From CAVVXN01 sp963772585 (lineage in GTDB: Bacteria; Planctomycetota; PLA2; JAEUHO01): a stretch of DNA of 64,000 nt. The notes beneath the pieces are model-generated. The model did not search any database. It saw nothing but the letters and a program-made list of their open reading frames with translations, and was not told the DNA's origin. The translations under genes and the position numbers were made by a program. Position 1 is the first letter of the stretch, and each line of letters opens with the position of its first letter. The DNA is taken from assembly GCA_963772585.1 (NCBI GenBank), contig CAVYXV010000002.1:124001-188000 (forward strand), in the 5' to 3' direction. Positions 26,376 through 36,166 of the stretch are shown piece by piece.

Positions 26376-27845
26376 ATGAGATCGGCTGGCGCTCTCTTCC
26401 TCGCCCTCGTCCTCGCCGCTCCCGTTGCGGCGGACGACGCGAAGCAGGTTCCACTCTGCGTGGGAACGCCGTTCGAGACGAGGGCGTACGTCCATGCGGC
26501 GGGGAGCCGGGGCCCGACCGTACTCGTGGTCGCGGGCGTGCACGGGAACGAGACGGCGGGACCTCGCGCCGCGGAGGCGATTCGCCACTGGCCGCTCGCA
26601 AGGGGGCGCCTCGTCGTCCTTCCGCGGACCAACGCCCGCGGCCTGGCGATCCACGTACGGGAGGTGCCGGGCGACGAACCCTACGATCTGAACCGCTGCT
26701 TCCCGCCCGCCCAAGACGCCCCCGGTCTCGCCCGGGATGTCTGGAAACTCGTCAGCACCTACCGCCCGGAGTGGGTGGTCGATCTCCACGAGTCGGTCGA
26801 CTACCGGTCGAGGACGTCGAAGGAGCGGACCACGCTGGGCAACACGTTGATCTGCGCAGGGGACGAGGAGGCGTTCCGGACGGGAGGGCTGATGGCCGCC
26901 GCGGCGAACGAGGTGACGCCCCGACCCGACCGCCGCTGGCGGGTCCTGACGTCGCCCGTCGAGGGCAGCCTGGTTCGCGCCGCGACGGACGCGGCCGGCG
27001 CCCGCGCCCTGATCGTCGAGAGCTGCCGGAAGGACCATCTCGCCATCCGCGTGCGGCAGCACCGGATCGTCGTGTACACCCTCCTCGACGCCCTCGGGAT
27101 GCTGCCGGAAGGTTCCTCTCCGTACCGGACCTTTCCCGAAGCGCGCGAGGCGGGCGAAACGAGGGTGGCGATCCTCGACTCCTTTGGAACGAGCTCGTCG
27201 AGCGCCTTCGAGGTCGAGCGCTGCCTGACCGAGGTCGACAGGGTGGCCTGCCGGCGCATCACGGCCGGCGAGATCGCGGTCGGGGCGCTCGCCCAGTACG
27301 ACGTCGTCGTCGTCCCCGGCGGCGCCGGGAGCGCGACGGCGAAGGCCCTGAGGGAGGTGGGGCGCGCCGCGGTCCGGGCGTTCGTCGAGGACGGCGGCGG
27401 CTACCTCGGGATCTGCGCCGGCGCCTATCTCGCGACGAAGCACTACCGCTGGTCCCTGGGGATCCTCGACGCGAAGGTCGTCGATGCGCGGCACTGGGCG
27501 CGCGGAACGGGCCCCGTCTTGTTGTCGTTGACGGCGGCGGGCCGGCACGCGCTGGGCGAGGAGCGCCCCTCCGTGGAGATCCGCTGTGGGCAGGGCCCAG
27601 TTCTCGCGCCGGCCTCGGACGCCGCGGTCCCCGACTTCGAGACACTCGCGACCTACGAGACGGAGATCGCGAAGTACGGCGCTCCCACTGGTGTGATGAC
27701 CGGCTCTCCGGCGCTGGTCCGGGGCCGCTTCGGAAAGGGCCGCGTGGTCGCGGCGGGGGTTCACGCCGAGGGCTCCGCCGACGAGACGCTCCGCCGCTGG
27801 ATCCCCCGCCTCGTGCGCTGGCTCGCCGGCGGGGACGACGGGTAG
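26376..27845 (+). CDS. secreted aspartoacylase/succinylglutamate desuccinylase-like hydrolase fused to a BPL_N domain, copy 2
   Basis: This 489-residue protein is collinear with the copy at 6306 and identical at most positions, including the signal peptide start MRSAG. It retains the zinc motif GVHGNETAG, the VVDLHES segment, the catalytic-type ALIVESCRK and the GGYLGICAGAYLA nucleophile elbow. Differences cluster in the linker between domains and in the loop after the elbow (HYRWSLGILDAKVVDARHW). Both copies therefore look active. It is convergent with oligopeptidase copy 2, with 52 bp between the stops. That pairing suggests the two secreted hydrolases handle the same material, for example peptides or N-acylated amino acids. 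This role is inferred from context only. Confidence 0.85.
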   Translation: MRSAGALFLALVLAAPVAADDAKQVPLCVGTPFETRAYVHAAGSRGPTVLVVAGVHGNETAGPRAAEAIRHWPLARGRLVVLPRTNARGLAIHVREVPGDEPYDLNRCFPPAQDAPGLARDVWKLVSTYRPEWVVDLHESVDYRSRTSKERTTLGNTLICAGDEEAFRTGGLMAAAANEVTPRPDRRWRVLTSPVEGSLVRAATDAAGARALIVESCRKDHLAIRVRQHRIVVYTLLDALGMLPEGSSPYRTFPEAREAGETRVAILDSFGTSSSSAFEVERCLTEVDRVACRRITAGEIAVGALAQYDVVVVPGGAGSATAKALREVGRAAVRAFVEDGGGYLGICAGAYLATKHYRWSLGILDAKVVDARHWARGTGPVLLSLTAAGRHALGEERPSVEIRCGQGPVLAPASDAAVPDFETLATYETEIAKYGAPTGVMTGSPALVRGRFGKGRVVAAGVHAEGSADETLRRWIPRLVRWLAGGDDG

Positions 27846-27897
27846 CCGAGGCTGGCCAGCGCCGTCGGCGGCCCGCCTCCGAACGCCATCGGGTGGG

Positions 27898-29994
27898 TCA
27901 GTCCCCCAGTTCCTTCCGCAGGAACGTCGTGACCAGGGCGGTGACGTGGGCGCGTTGGAGGGCGTCGGCGGCACCCGCGTGGCCGCCTTCGGTGTTCTCG
28001 TAGAAGTAGACCTCGTGCCCCATGGCCTCCATCTTCGCCGCCATCTTCCGGGCGTGGCCGGGGTGGACGCGGTCGTCCCTCGTGGACGTGGTGAAGAGGA
28101 CCGGGGGGTAGCGCCGGTCCGGTGAGACGTTCTGGTAGGGCGAGTACTCGCGGAGGAAGGCCCAGTCCTCCGGCACGTCCGGGTCGCCGTACTCGGCGAT
28201 CCAGCTCGGACCGGCGAGCAGCTTGCTGTAGCGCCGCATGTCCAGCAGGGGTGCCTGACAGACGACCGCGCCGAAGAGCTCCGGCCGCCGCGTGAAGCAA
28301 GCGCCGACGAGGAGGCCCCCGTTGCTGCCGCCGCGGATGCCGAGGTGCGCGGGCGAGGTGATCTTCCTCGCGATGAGGTCCTCGGCCACGGCCTCGAAGT
28401 CCTCGAAGGCACGGTGGCGGCCCTCCCGGCGCGCGACGTCGTGCCACCGGGGTCCGTACTCCCCGCCACCCCGGATGTCGGCGAGGACGTAGACGCCGCC
28501 CCGGTCGAGCCAGTTTCGTCCCATGGCGCCCAGGTAGTGCGGGCGCTGCGGAATGCCGAAGCCGCCGTAGCCGTGGAGCAGGGTGGGGTGCCGGCCGTTC
28601 GGCTCCAGGTCCTTCGGGCCGACCAGGAAGTACGGCACGCGCGTCCCGTCCTTGGACGTCGCAAACAACTGCTCGGACGAGTAGGGGGACGAGTCGAAGC
28701 GTTCGGGCGCGCTGTCGAGGACGCGCCTCTCGAGCGAGCCCGCGTCCACGAGGTACAGCGTCTCCGGCTGCAGGAAGCTGCTGTAGCTCACCATGAACGT
28801 GTCGCGCTCCGGGTCGGTGTTCGAGAGCCATGTCGTCCCGTGCCCCGGGAACGGGATCTCCTTGCGCCTCCAACGGCCGTCCTCGGCGCGGTCGTAGCGG
28901 AAGAGGGCGTCCCGCACGTCCTTCATCAGCACGGCGAGGACGTAGGACTTCGTGCGCGTGAGATAGGTCAAGGACGTCCTGTCGTCCGGCTCGAAGAAAA
29001 CAGTGAACGCGCGCTTTCCCGCCTTGAGGTCGGCGAGGGGAATCGAGAGGACGGTGCCGGCCCGGTAGGCCTCTTCGCCCACCTCCCAGTCCCGTTTGAG
29101 CTCGATCAGGACCTGCCCGTCGAAGAACGTCTCGATGCGGGCCGTCTCCGGGATGTCGATGCGGATCTTCGCATTCCCCTCGAGGAGGTACTGCTTAGAG
29201 GTGTAGAACGTCGTCCCGTGGTAGAGCCAGTCGAGGGTCGTCGGGCCGTAGTGCGCGCGCTCGGCGCCGACGGAGACGGAGTCGGGCTTGCCCTCGAAGA
29301 CCACGTCGGCCTCGGTCAGGGGCGTACCGCGCTTCCACCGCTTCACGATGCGGGGGTACCCCGACTCGGTCAGCGATCCCGGCCCGAAGTCCGTGTCGAC
29401 GTAGACCGTGTCGGCATCGATCCAGCCCATCTCTCCCTTCGCCTCGGGCAGCGTGAAGCCGCCCTCGACGAAACGCTTCGAAGGGAGGTCGAACTCGCGG
29501 ATGACCACGGCGTCCGATCCGCCGTCCGAGAGGCGGAGCAGGCCGCGCCGGTAATCGGGGTATCGGAGCGACATGCCCTTCCAGACCCAGCTCCTGCCTT
29601 CCTTCTCGGCGAGGGCGTCGAGATCGAGAATCGTGTCCCAGGACGGCTCGCCGGCGACGTACGACTCCGCGGACGCCCGCCGGTAGATGCCGCGGGGATG
29701 CTCCGCGTCCCGCCAGAAGTCGTAGATCCAGTCCCCCCGCCACCGCCCCTCCACGATGCGATCGTCCGCCTGGAGCACCGCGAGCGTGTGCGCCTCGATC
29801 TCATGGAAGGCAGGCGCCGATTCCAGCGCGACGTGGACTCGTTCGTTCTGCTTGGCCACCCAGGCCAGCGCCTTCCCGCCGTGGATCGCCTCGAGCCAGA
29901 GGAAAGGATCGTCGGAGGCGTCGTCGGCCCCGGTCGCGCTCAGCGCGACGAGCGTCGAGAAGGCGATGGCGAGGGCGGGTGCGAGGCGCTTCAT
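27898..29994 (-). CDS. prolyl oligopeptidase family serine peptidase (S9A), copy 2
   Basis: This is a 698-residue protein. The ATG at 29994 is preferred over the one at 30003 because TAGGA lies 8-9 nt upstream of it. Residues 1-23 are a signal peptide. The N-terminal DDPFLWLEAIHGGKALAWV is the S9A opening, then a beta-propeller runs to about residue 430. In the hydrolase domain the triad is S557 (IRGGSNGG), D640 or D641 (TRDDRVHPG) and H672 (EGGHAGAA). It is the intact paralogue of the gene at 13711-15812. It shares a 162-bp divergent region with the glycosyltransferase gene. Confidence 0.9.
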   Translation of the reverse strand: MKRLAPALAIAFSTLVALSATGADDASDDPFLWLEAIHGGKALAWVAKQNERVHVALESAPAFHEIEAHTLAVLQADDRIVEGRWRGDWIYDFWRDAEHPRGIYRRASAESYVAGEPSWDTILDLDALAEKEGRSWVWKGMSLRYPDYRRGLLRLSDGGSDAVVIREFDLPSKRFVEGGFTLPEAKGEMGWIDADTVYVDTDFGPGSLTESGYPRIVKRWKRGTPLTEADVVFEGKPDSVSVGAERAHYGPTTLDWLYHGTTFYTSKQYLLEGNAKIRIDIPETARIETFFDGQVLIELKRDWEVGEEAYRAGTVLSIPLADLKAGKRAFTVFFEPDDRTSLTYLTRTKSYVLAVLMKDVRDALFRYDRAEDGRWRRKEIPFPGHGTTWLSNTDPERDTFMVSYSSFLQPETLYLVDAGSLERRVLDSAPERFDSSPYSSEQLFATSKDGTRVPYFLVGPKDLEPNGRHPTLLHGYGGFGIPQRPHYLGAMGRNWLDRGGVYVLADIRGGGEYGPRWHDVARREGRHRAFEDFEAVAEDLIARKITSPAHLGIRGGSNGGLLVGACFTRRPELFGAVVCQAPLLDMRRYSKLLAGPSWIAEYGDPDVPEDWAFLREYSPYQNVSPDRRYPPVLFTTSTRDDRVHPGHARKMAAKMEAMGHEVYFYENTEGGHAGAADALQRAHVTALVTTFLRKELGD

Positions 29995-30156
29995 CGGCGG
30001 CATCCTACGGGCAGGACGGCGCGCAGGGGGGATTCCCGACGGGGCGCGGGGATCCCGCCCTCGCGGACGGATCGGACGCCCCGAGGCGCGGGTATCGTGC
30101 GGCCCGCGCTCGGCGAATCGCACTGCCGCTCGCGTCGATCGAGGAAGCCGCCGCTC

Positions 30157-31845
30157 ATGGACTCCGTGCCGCGCCGCGCCTTGTTACTGATCCCGCTCCT
30201 CCTGGCGGGCCTGCTCGTGCTGGGAGCCCGGCTGGGACCGGCCACGAGCACGGAAACGCGATACGCGGAGATGGGGCGCGAGATGGCCGATTCCGGCGAC
30301 TGGCTCGTACCGGCCTTCAACGGCGCGCCTCATCTGGAGAAGCCACCGTTGGCGATGTGGGCCACGGCCGCCGCGATCGCCGTGCTGGGCACGACCGACG
30401 TGGCCCCCCGCGTGCCCAGCATCGTGGCGGGCCTCCTCGTCCTCCTGCTGGTCGCCGCGATCGCTCGGCGGCTCGCCGACGACGCGGAGGACCCGACCGT
30501 ACGGCGGGCGCGCGGCCGGCTCGCCGCGCTGGCCCTGGCGACCATGCCCGCGTTCCTCGTCCAGACGTACACCATCTCGACGGACATCTGGCTCGTCCTG
30601 ACGGTCACGGCCGGCGGGCTCGCGCTGCTGGAGTCCGACCGCGCCTCGGGCCGTCCCGCGCTTCGCTGGACGCTCCTTCTCCACGCGTCCTTCGGCGTCG
30701 GCATGCTCGTGAAGGGGCCACTCACAATCGGACTGGTCGTCGGATCGTTCCTCGTGGTGTCGCTCCTGCGACGCGACACCCATGTCCTGCGCCCTCTCGT
30801 GCATCCGCTCGGCCTGCTCCTCTTCGCGGCCCTGGCCGTGCCCTGGTACGTCGCGGTGGACGCGCGCATCCCGGGCACGCTGGACGCGTACCTCCATCGC
30901 CGGGTCCTCGGCGGGCTGGCTTCGAACGCCGACTTCCACCGGCGCAGCATCTGGGTCGTGTGGCTTCCGCTGGTGGGCGCATTTCCATGGCTCGCCGCGG
31001 CGGCGGGCTCCGTCCGGCGCCTGCGACGTTCGGGCCGATGGCTCCGAGGCCCGGGCCTCCCGTGTCTGGCGCTCGCGCTGGCGGCGCCGGTGCTCTTCAG
31101 CTTCTCCGCGAGCCGGCTGCCTTCCTACGGATCGCCCGCCCTTCCCTGGTTCGCCGTTCTCGTCGCGCTCGGCGCGCCCCTCGCCGAACCGACGCCGCTC
31201 GCGGGAAGCGCCTTCTCCTGGTGGGGCGGTCTCCGAATCGGCGTGGTGGGCGTCGCGCTCGTAACCCTCGGGATCGGAGCGTGGGCCGTCGTCGTCCGCG
31301 GGGCGCCGGCGGGCCTTGCCTCGCTCGCCGTGCTCGGGGGCGCGATCGCGCTGCTCGCCGCCGGGACGGGCCTGCGGGGAGGGATGCGCCGGCGACTCCG
31401 AGCGGCGGCGATGGCGACGGCGGGGCTGGTCCTGGCCGCCGGCGCCGCCCTCGCGAACGCGCCCCTGCGGATCCCGGCGCTGCGCCCCGTCTGGGAGACC
31501 GTCCAGTCCCATCGACTTCCCGGCGAAGAGCTCGGCGTCCTGCTCCCCTACGCGGGCGACTGGGGTCTCCTCCCGTGGTACGCGGGGCCGGGCGTCCGGT
31601 TCTTCGACTTCCCCTCGTCCAGCATGGTCGTCGACCCCACGCGCTGGCGCCCCGATCTCTTCCTTCCCAAGCAGGCACTCCGATCGTGGTTCTCGGCGCG
31701 CGAGAGGCGCTGGCTCCTCGTCCGCGTGAAGGAGGCCCCGTCCCTCCTCCCGGCCGACCTCCGTCACGTCGTGACGAAGGCGCACGGCTACGAGGTTCTG
31801 ACGAATCAGGCCCTGCCGCACGAGTCGCCCCAGACCGGATCGTGA
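30157..31845 (+). CDS. GT39/ArnT-like membrane glycosyltransferase
   Basis: This is a 562-residue protein. The ATG at 30157 gives an N-terminal membrane helix (RRALLLIPLLLAGLLVL). The first periplasmic loop carries TETRYAEMGREMADSGDWLV, then NGAPHLEKPPLAMW. This is the catalytic loop signature of polyprenyl-phosphate-sugar-dependent transferases of the ArnT/PMT (GT83/GT39) group. The usual D-E pair is T-E here, keeping the Glu. Nine or more further membrane helices follow, then a C-terminal periplasmic domain of about 110 residues. It likely transfers a sugar from a lipid carrier to lipid A, a lipid or a protein. The acceptor cannot be told. A TATCGT box lies at about 30092. Confidence 0.8.
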   Translation: MDSVPRRALLLIPLLLAGLLVLGARLGPATSTETRYAEMGREMADSGDWLVPAFNGAPHLEKPPLAMWATAAAIAVLGTTDVAPRVPSIVAGLLVLLLVAAIARRLADDAEDPTVRRARGRLAALALATMPAFLVQTYTISTDIWLVLTVTAGGLALLESDRASGRPALRWTLLLHASFGVGMLVKGPLTIGLVVGSFLVVSLLRRDTHVLRPLVHPLGLLLFAALAVPWYVAVDARIPGTLDAYLHRRVLGGLASNADFHRRSIWVVWLPLVGAFPWLAAAAGSVRRLRRSGRWLRGPGLPCLALALAAPVLFSFSASRLPSYGSPALPWFAVLVALGAPLAEPTPLAGSAFSWWGGLRIGVVGVALVTLGIGAWAVVVRGAPAGLASLAVLGGAIALLAAGTGLRGGMRRRLRAAAMATAGLVLAAGAALANAPLRIPALRPVWETVQSHRLPGEELGVLLPYAGDWGLLPWYAGPGVRFFDFPSSSMVVDPTRWRPDLFLPKQALRSWFSARERRWLLVRVKEAPSLLPADLRHVVTKAHGYEVLTNQALPHESPQTGS

Positions 31846-32050
31846 GCCGCCCCGGGCCCATCGCCGGGGCACCAGGCGAGTGGGATCGTCGCGATCTACG
31901 ACGGGAATCGGGCCATCGCGCGCCCCCGCGCGGCTCGCCGCCTCGCCACCGCGACGGCCGACAGGCGGACGGCGAGTTGCACAGCCTTTGCGTGGGCAGC
32001 GGACTCCGACCGCTATCGTTGACCGCGTGCCCTGGACCGGAGGAACGACC

Positions 32051-33808
32051 ATGAAGCCTCTCCCCCTGATCGCCGCCGCCGGATGGGCGCTGCTCGCCCT
32101 CTTGCCCGCGACGTCCGCCCGCGTGCTCGCCGACGAAGGAGAAGCCTCGACGAAGCGCGCCGAGCTCCCGGTGAAGGAGGCCACCGTGTTCAAGGACGGC
32201 CACGCGCTGCTCCTTCGCGCCGGTTCGCTCCCGGTCCAGGACGACGGTTCGGTCGTGCTGGACCGCCTTCCCCATCCGGTCCTCGGTACGTTCTGGTCGT
32301 TCGTGGACGAGGAGGGCGCCTCCCTCCAGGCGGTACGTGCCGGCCGACGCGAGGTCCACGTGAAGCGGACGGCGCTGGAGATCCAGGACCTCCTTCGCGC
32401 GAACGTCGGCGGCACCGTGGCCCTGACGGACGTCGAGGGGAACGTCTATCGCGGAAGGATCCTCGGATTCCCCACCCGTTCCGTGGAGGAGGAGGAGCGA
32501 ACGAGCACGGACGAGGGTCCGCACCTCCCCGCGCGCGGCAAGGTCGTCCTCCTCGGGACGGAAGGCGACGTCCGCGCCATGCCGATCTCCCGGATTCGCG
32601 ACGTCGTCTTCCGAGGCGGCATGAAGGACGAGGTGGAGGACGCGGAGCTGCGCGATCGCTTGACGCTCTCGCTCTCGTGGAAGTCCCCCAAGAAGGAGGC
32701 CGCCGCCGTCGGCTACGTGGCGCTCGAGGACGGGCTCCGCTGGATCCCCTCCTACCGGATCGACCTGCTGGACGGCGGGCGGGCGCACGTCCGGCTGCAG
32801 GCCACGATCGTGAACGACCTGACCGCTCTGGAGGACGCCGACCTGAATCTCGTCATCGGCGTTCCCACGTTCGCCTTCGAGGACACGATCGATCCGATCG
32901 CGCTGCAGGGCGCCGTGGCCCAGGTGGCCGGCAGCCTCCGGCAGCAGTCCCAGATTCGGCAATCGCTCTCGAACGCGATCCAGTCGCAGTCCGCGGGCTG
33001 GAGGGCCGACGAGCCGGCGTCGAGCGGCGCGCCGCCGGAGGTCCTCGGCGCCGGGCAGAACGAGGACCTGTACGTCTTCCACGTCGCCCACGTGACCGTC
33101 GCGAAGGGAGAGAGGCTCGTCGTCCCGGTCGCGGACGTGACGCTCCCGTACGCCGACGTCTACACGCTCGACGTCCCCTTCTCGCCCCCGCCGGAGGTCT
33201 GGCCGGCGATCGCGCAGCGGGTCTACCAGAACGACCAGGCCCGGGAACAGCTCCGCCGGGAGGCCGCCCCGAGGGTCGTGCACGAGGCGCGGCTCCACAA
33301 CGACGGTCCCCATCCGCTCACCACCGCACCCGCGCTCCTCTTCCGAAACGGCCGCGTGCTGGCCCAGGGCATGATGACGTACACGAGCGTCGGGAACTCG
33401 GTGGACATCCCCATCACGGCCGCCGTGGACGTCCACGTGAAGAAGACCGAGCACGAGGACGAGCGCACCCCGGACGCCGAACGCTGGAACGGCGACGTGT
33501 ACACGCGCGTGGACATGGCGGGCACGCTCGCGCTGACCAACTACCGCAAGGAGGGCGTCCACCTCGAGGTGACGCGCTCGCTCCTCGGCCGCGCGACGAG
33601 CGCGACGCACGACGGCGACGTCCAGAGCGTGAACGCCCTGGAGGACAGCGGGTGGACCCGCTGGAACGCGCCCGTGTGGTGGCCGTGGTACTCGTGGCCC
33701 TACTGGTGGTACCACTTCAACACGGTCAGCCAGGTTCACTGGGAGCTCGACCTCGACGCCGGCGCCTCGATCGACCTCGGCTACGCTTGGAGCTACTACT
33801 GGCGGTAG
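32051..33808 (+). CDS. DUF4139-domain secreted protein
   Basis: This is a 585-residue protein. The ATG at 32051 has GGAGGAACG upstream and a signal peptide of about 27 residues. The N-terminal half contains a small beta module (RANVGGTVALTDVEGNVYRG). The central segment, with 'GYVALEDGLRWIPSYRIDLL' and 'QATIVNDLTALEDADLNLV', is the DUF4139 signature. The C-terminus is rich in Trp/Tyr. DUF4139 proteins are widespread in the envelope of Gram-negative bacteria and have no agreed biochemical role. A TATCGT hexamer at 32013-32018 would give a 26-nt leader. The gene is convergent with the sigma-partner gene 13 bp downstream. Confidence 0.75.
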   Translation: MKPLPLIAAAGWALLALLPATSARVLADEGEASTKRAELPVKEATVFKDGHALLLRAGSLPVQDDGSVVLDRLPHPVLGTFWSFVDEEGASLQAVRAGRREVHVKRTALEIQDLLRANVGGTVALTDVEGNVYRGRILGFPTRSVEEEERTSTDEGPHLPARGKVVLLGTEGDVRAMPISRIRDVVFRGGMKDEVEDAELRDRLTLSLSWKSPKKEAAAVGYVALEDGLRWIPSYRIDLLDGGRAHVRLQATIVNDLTALEDADLNLVIGVPTFAFEDTIDPIALQGAVAQVAGSLRQQSQIRQSLSNAIQSQSAGWRADEPASSGAPPEVLGAGQNEDLYVFHVAHVTVAKGERLVVPVADVTLPYADVYTLDVPFSPPPEVWPAIAQRVYQNDQAREQLRREAAPRVVHEARLHNDGPHPLTTAPALLFRNGRVLAQGMMTYTSVGNSVDIPITAAVDVHVKKTEHEDERTPDAERWNGDVYTRVDMAGTLALTNYRKEGVHLEVTRSLLGRATSATHDGDVQSVNALEDSGWTRWNAPVWWPWYSWPYWWYHFNTVSQVHWELDLDAGASIDLGYAWSYYWR

Positions 33809-33821
33809 CGGCGGGCTCCAC

Positions 33822-35483
33822 TCAGCGGTGGGCGTGCTCCTCCAGGAGCTTGCGGGCGGCGGGGCTCACGGAGAAGCACGTCTCGCGGGCGCCGCGCGCG
33901 GCCAGGCGGCTGTCGGCCGAGAAGACGTCGTAGACGCCGATCCGGCCGTCCTGGAACCGTGCGTAGAGATAGGTCGTGTTGTCCGCCTCCTGGTCCGAAC
34001 CGTCGAGCGGCGTCGCGAGGTCGATGCCGTCGAGGATCTGTCCGATCAGGGCCCGATCCGTCACGTCGAAGTCCAACCGCGCGGTGGGCATGTCGTCGCT
34101 CGTCGAGGGGCCGGCCTCGTAGACGGCGAGGGCCTCGATGTCGTCGGGACGGAGCGCGTGAGGGTCGATCGCCGCCGCGTCTCGGCGGAGCTCCTCGTCC
34201 AGGAAGCTATCCAGGAACAGCCATCCGATCTCCGGCTTGAGCTCGAAGGCACCGCCGAAGCGGTAGCGGCGGGGTCCCCCCGGTTGCGGCCACAGGACCA
34301 GGAGCATCCCGCCGTTCTCGCCCCAGTCCGCGCTCGACGCCACACCCTCGGACACCAACAGGAGATCGTCCCGCCACGACCGATGTCCCTCGCCGTGCTC
34401 GGCCACCGCCGCCAGGAGGGAATCCAGGTGTTCTCGAGCCTCCTTCTCCTGAGTCGCGCGGTGCACGAACAGGAGCACGCCCTTGCCCGCCACCATGGCC
34501 CTCTGGCGGGCCGCTTCGTCGAGGTGTTCCAAGGCGTCGGTCTTCACATCGAGACGCGGCGCCTCCCCGACGGGCCCCACCACCGCCTGCACGACCATGT
34601 CCAGGCCCAGCTTTTCCACCGTGATGGGCATGGCGTACCGCCGGGACGTCCAGGACGTGGAGGCCATCGCGCTGGTCACGGTCGCCTCGCCGGGGATCTC
34701 GAAGCGGGGAAACGACCACGTCTCCGGGAAGATCAGCGGGCAGTTGGAGCCCGTGCTGACCACGAAGAACATCGTCTGCGTCCCATCGCCCGCAGGGAAG
34801 CGGACGGGGATCCACGGACGGCTGTCGTACGCCGGAAACGTCGCGCGCTTCGTGGCCGGTACGTCGAGGTCGCTGCCACGGGAGGGATCCTCCCGTTCGA
34901 AGCTCCAGCCGCCGCCGGGGCTGCCTCCGAGCGAGAGATCCGCTTCGGACAGGAACCGGGTTCCCGCCCACGGTGCGTCGCCGAAGGTGATCTCGTAGTG
35001 TGCCGACCCCGCCATGTCCTTCCGGTAGAAGAAGCGATGGACGGCGGTGGGGCACTGCGCATCGACCTTCTGCAAGGCGGCCCGCCAGTCGGGGTCCACG
35101 ATCAGCGTGTCGCCCCCGGCGACGGCGATCCACGCGTCCGATGGCGCTTCCCCGATGGCCTTCTGGACGCGCGGTCGTGCGAGGAAGGCCTCGTTCTCCG
35201 CGCGCTGCTCCTCCACCTTCGCCGCGCCGGCGGGCGACCCGCCCGCGGCCTTGCCGGGCCGACGCGGCTCTCGTGGAGCGAGGACGAACAGCGCCGCGAC
35301 CATCGCGGCGGCGAGGGCCACGGCGGCGAACCAGCCTCGACGCGCGCCGGGGACGTCGGGCTCCGCTTCGTCGGCCCGCTCCAGGGCCGCCCCGGCCATC
35401 CGCCGGCGGCGCTCGGCATCGGGGGAACCGACCGCGAGGGTGCGGCGCAGGTCTTCGGCCAACGGGTCGCGGGGGTCGTTCAT
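33822..35483 (-). CDS. membrane-anchored protein coupled to an ECF sigma factor (candidate anti-sigma)
   Basis: This is a 553-residue protein. Its ATG at 35483 overlaps the sigma gene's TGA as ATGA, so the two are translationally coupled. Residues 1-40 are a short charged cytoplasmic segment (DPLAEDLRRTLAVGSPDAER). One membrane helix spans about 47-63 (WFAAVALAAAMVAALFVLA). A 480-residue periplasmic domain of mixed alpha/beta character follows that I do not recognise. The topology (short inside, one helix, large outside) and the coupling fit an anti-sigma factor or sensor, but no HxxxCxxC zinc-anti-sigma motif is present, so this stays an inference. Confidence 0.65.
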   Translation of the reverse strand: MNDPRDPLAEDLRRTLAVGSPDAERRRRMAGAALERADEAEPDVPGARRGWFAAVALAAAMVAALFVLAPREPRRPGKAAGGSPAGAAKVEEQRAENEAFLARPRVQKAIGEAPSDAWIAVAGGDTLIVDPDWRAALQKVDAQCPTAVHRFFYRKDMAGSAHYEITFGDAPWAGTRFLSEADLSLGGSPGGGWSFEREDPSRGSDLDVPATKRATFPAYDSRPWIPVRFPAGDGTQTMFFVVSTGSNCPLIFPETWSFPRFEIPGEATVTSAMASTSWTSRRYAMPITVEKLGLDMVVQAVVGPVGEAPRLDVKTDALEHLDEAARQRAMVAGKGVLLFVHRATQEKEAREHLDSLLAAVAEHGEGHRSWRDDLLLVSEGVASSADWGENGGMLLVLWPQPGGPRRYRFGGAFELKPEIGWLFLDSFLDEELRRDAAAIDPHALRPDDIEALAVYEAGPSTSDDMPTARLDFDVTDRALIGQILDGIDLATPLDGSDQEADNTTYLYARFQDGRIGVYDVFSADSRLAARGARETCFSVSPAARKLLEEHAHR

Positions 35484-36028
35484 GGCTTCTCTCCCAACCG
35501 GCGACGCAACGCGCCGAGCGCCCGCTCCACGCGGCGGGCCACGGTGCCCAGACCGACGCCCAGCACGCTCGCGATCTCGCGATAGGACAGCCCCTCGGCG
35601 TAGTGGAGGAGCACGACCGCGCGGAGGGCGTCCGGCAGGGCCGCCACCGCACCGCGGAGGGCCCCGGCGCGCTCGGTGGACACGAGACGCTCGACGGGAT
35701 CCGGCCCCGGAGCGACCGGATCCGCCACGGGCGTGGCGGGCGCGGGCCTTTGCCGCACCGCGTCCGCGACGCAGCGCCGCGTGATGCGGCCCATCCACCG
35801 GGGGTAGGCCGTCGGGTCCTTCAGCCGCCCGATGCCCCTGGCCACGCGGGCCAGCGCATCGACGGCCGCCTCCTCGGCGAGGTGGTTGTCGCCGAGCCGG
35901 GATCGCGCGAGGGCGTGGGCCACGCCCGCGCTCTCCTCGAGCAGCGCTTCGAGCGCGGTGCGGTCCCCCGCCACGGCCCTGGCGGCCAGGTCGCTGCGGA
36001 GATCGGCACCGTTGCGGTTCGCGTGCAT
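35480..36028 (-). CDS. ECF-family RNA polymerase sigma factor
   Basis: This is a 182-residue protein from the ATG at 36028 (MHANRNGADLRSDLAAR). Region 2 spans about 15-85, with the helix GDNHLAEEAAVDALARVARG. Region 4 spans about 125-178, with ALPDALRAVVLLHYAEGLSYREIASVL followed by the recognition helix VGLGTVARRVERALGALRRRL. The region 2-4 linker is long and Pro/Ala-rich. Its last codon overlaps the downstream membrane-protein gene by 4 bp. An alternative start at 36142 adds 38 residues that do not look like sigma sequence. Confidence 0.85.
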   Translation of the reverse strand: MHANRNGADLRSDLAARAVAGDRTALEALLEESAGVAHALARSRLGDNHLAEEAAVDALARVARGIGRLKDPTAYPRWMGRITRRCVADAVRQRPAPATPVADPVAPGPDPVERLVSTERAGALRGAVAALPDALRAVVLLHYAEGLSYREIASVLGVGLGTVARRVERALGALRRRLGEKP

Positions 36029-36166
36029 CGCCACCCAGAGGACCGGCGACGGAGCCTCCGCGTTCCGCCAATTCCGGGAGTCCGCCGAATCCGTGCCCCC
36101 GGCCGGCCCGGGGGAGGGTCGATCGCCGCCCCGCAACGGCATCGAAGCGAGGGAGGAAGGACCGCC

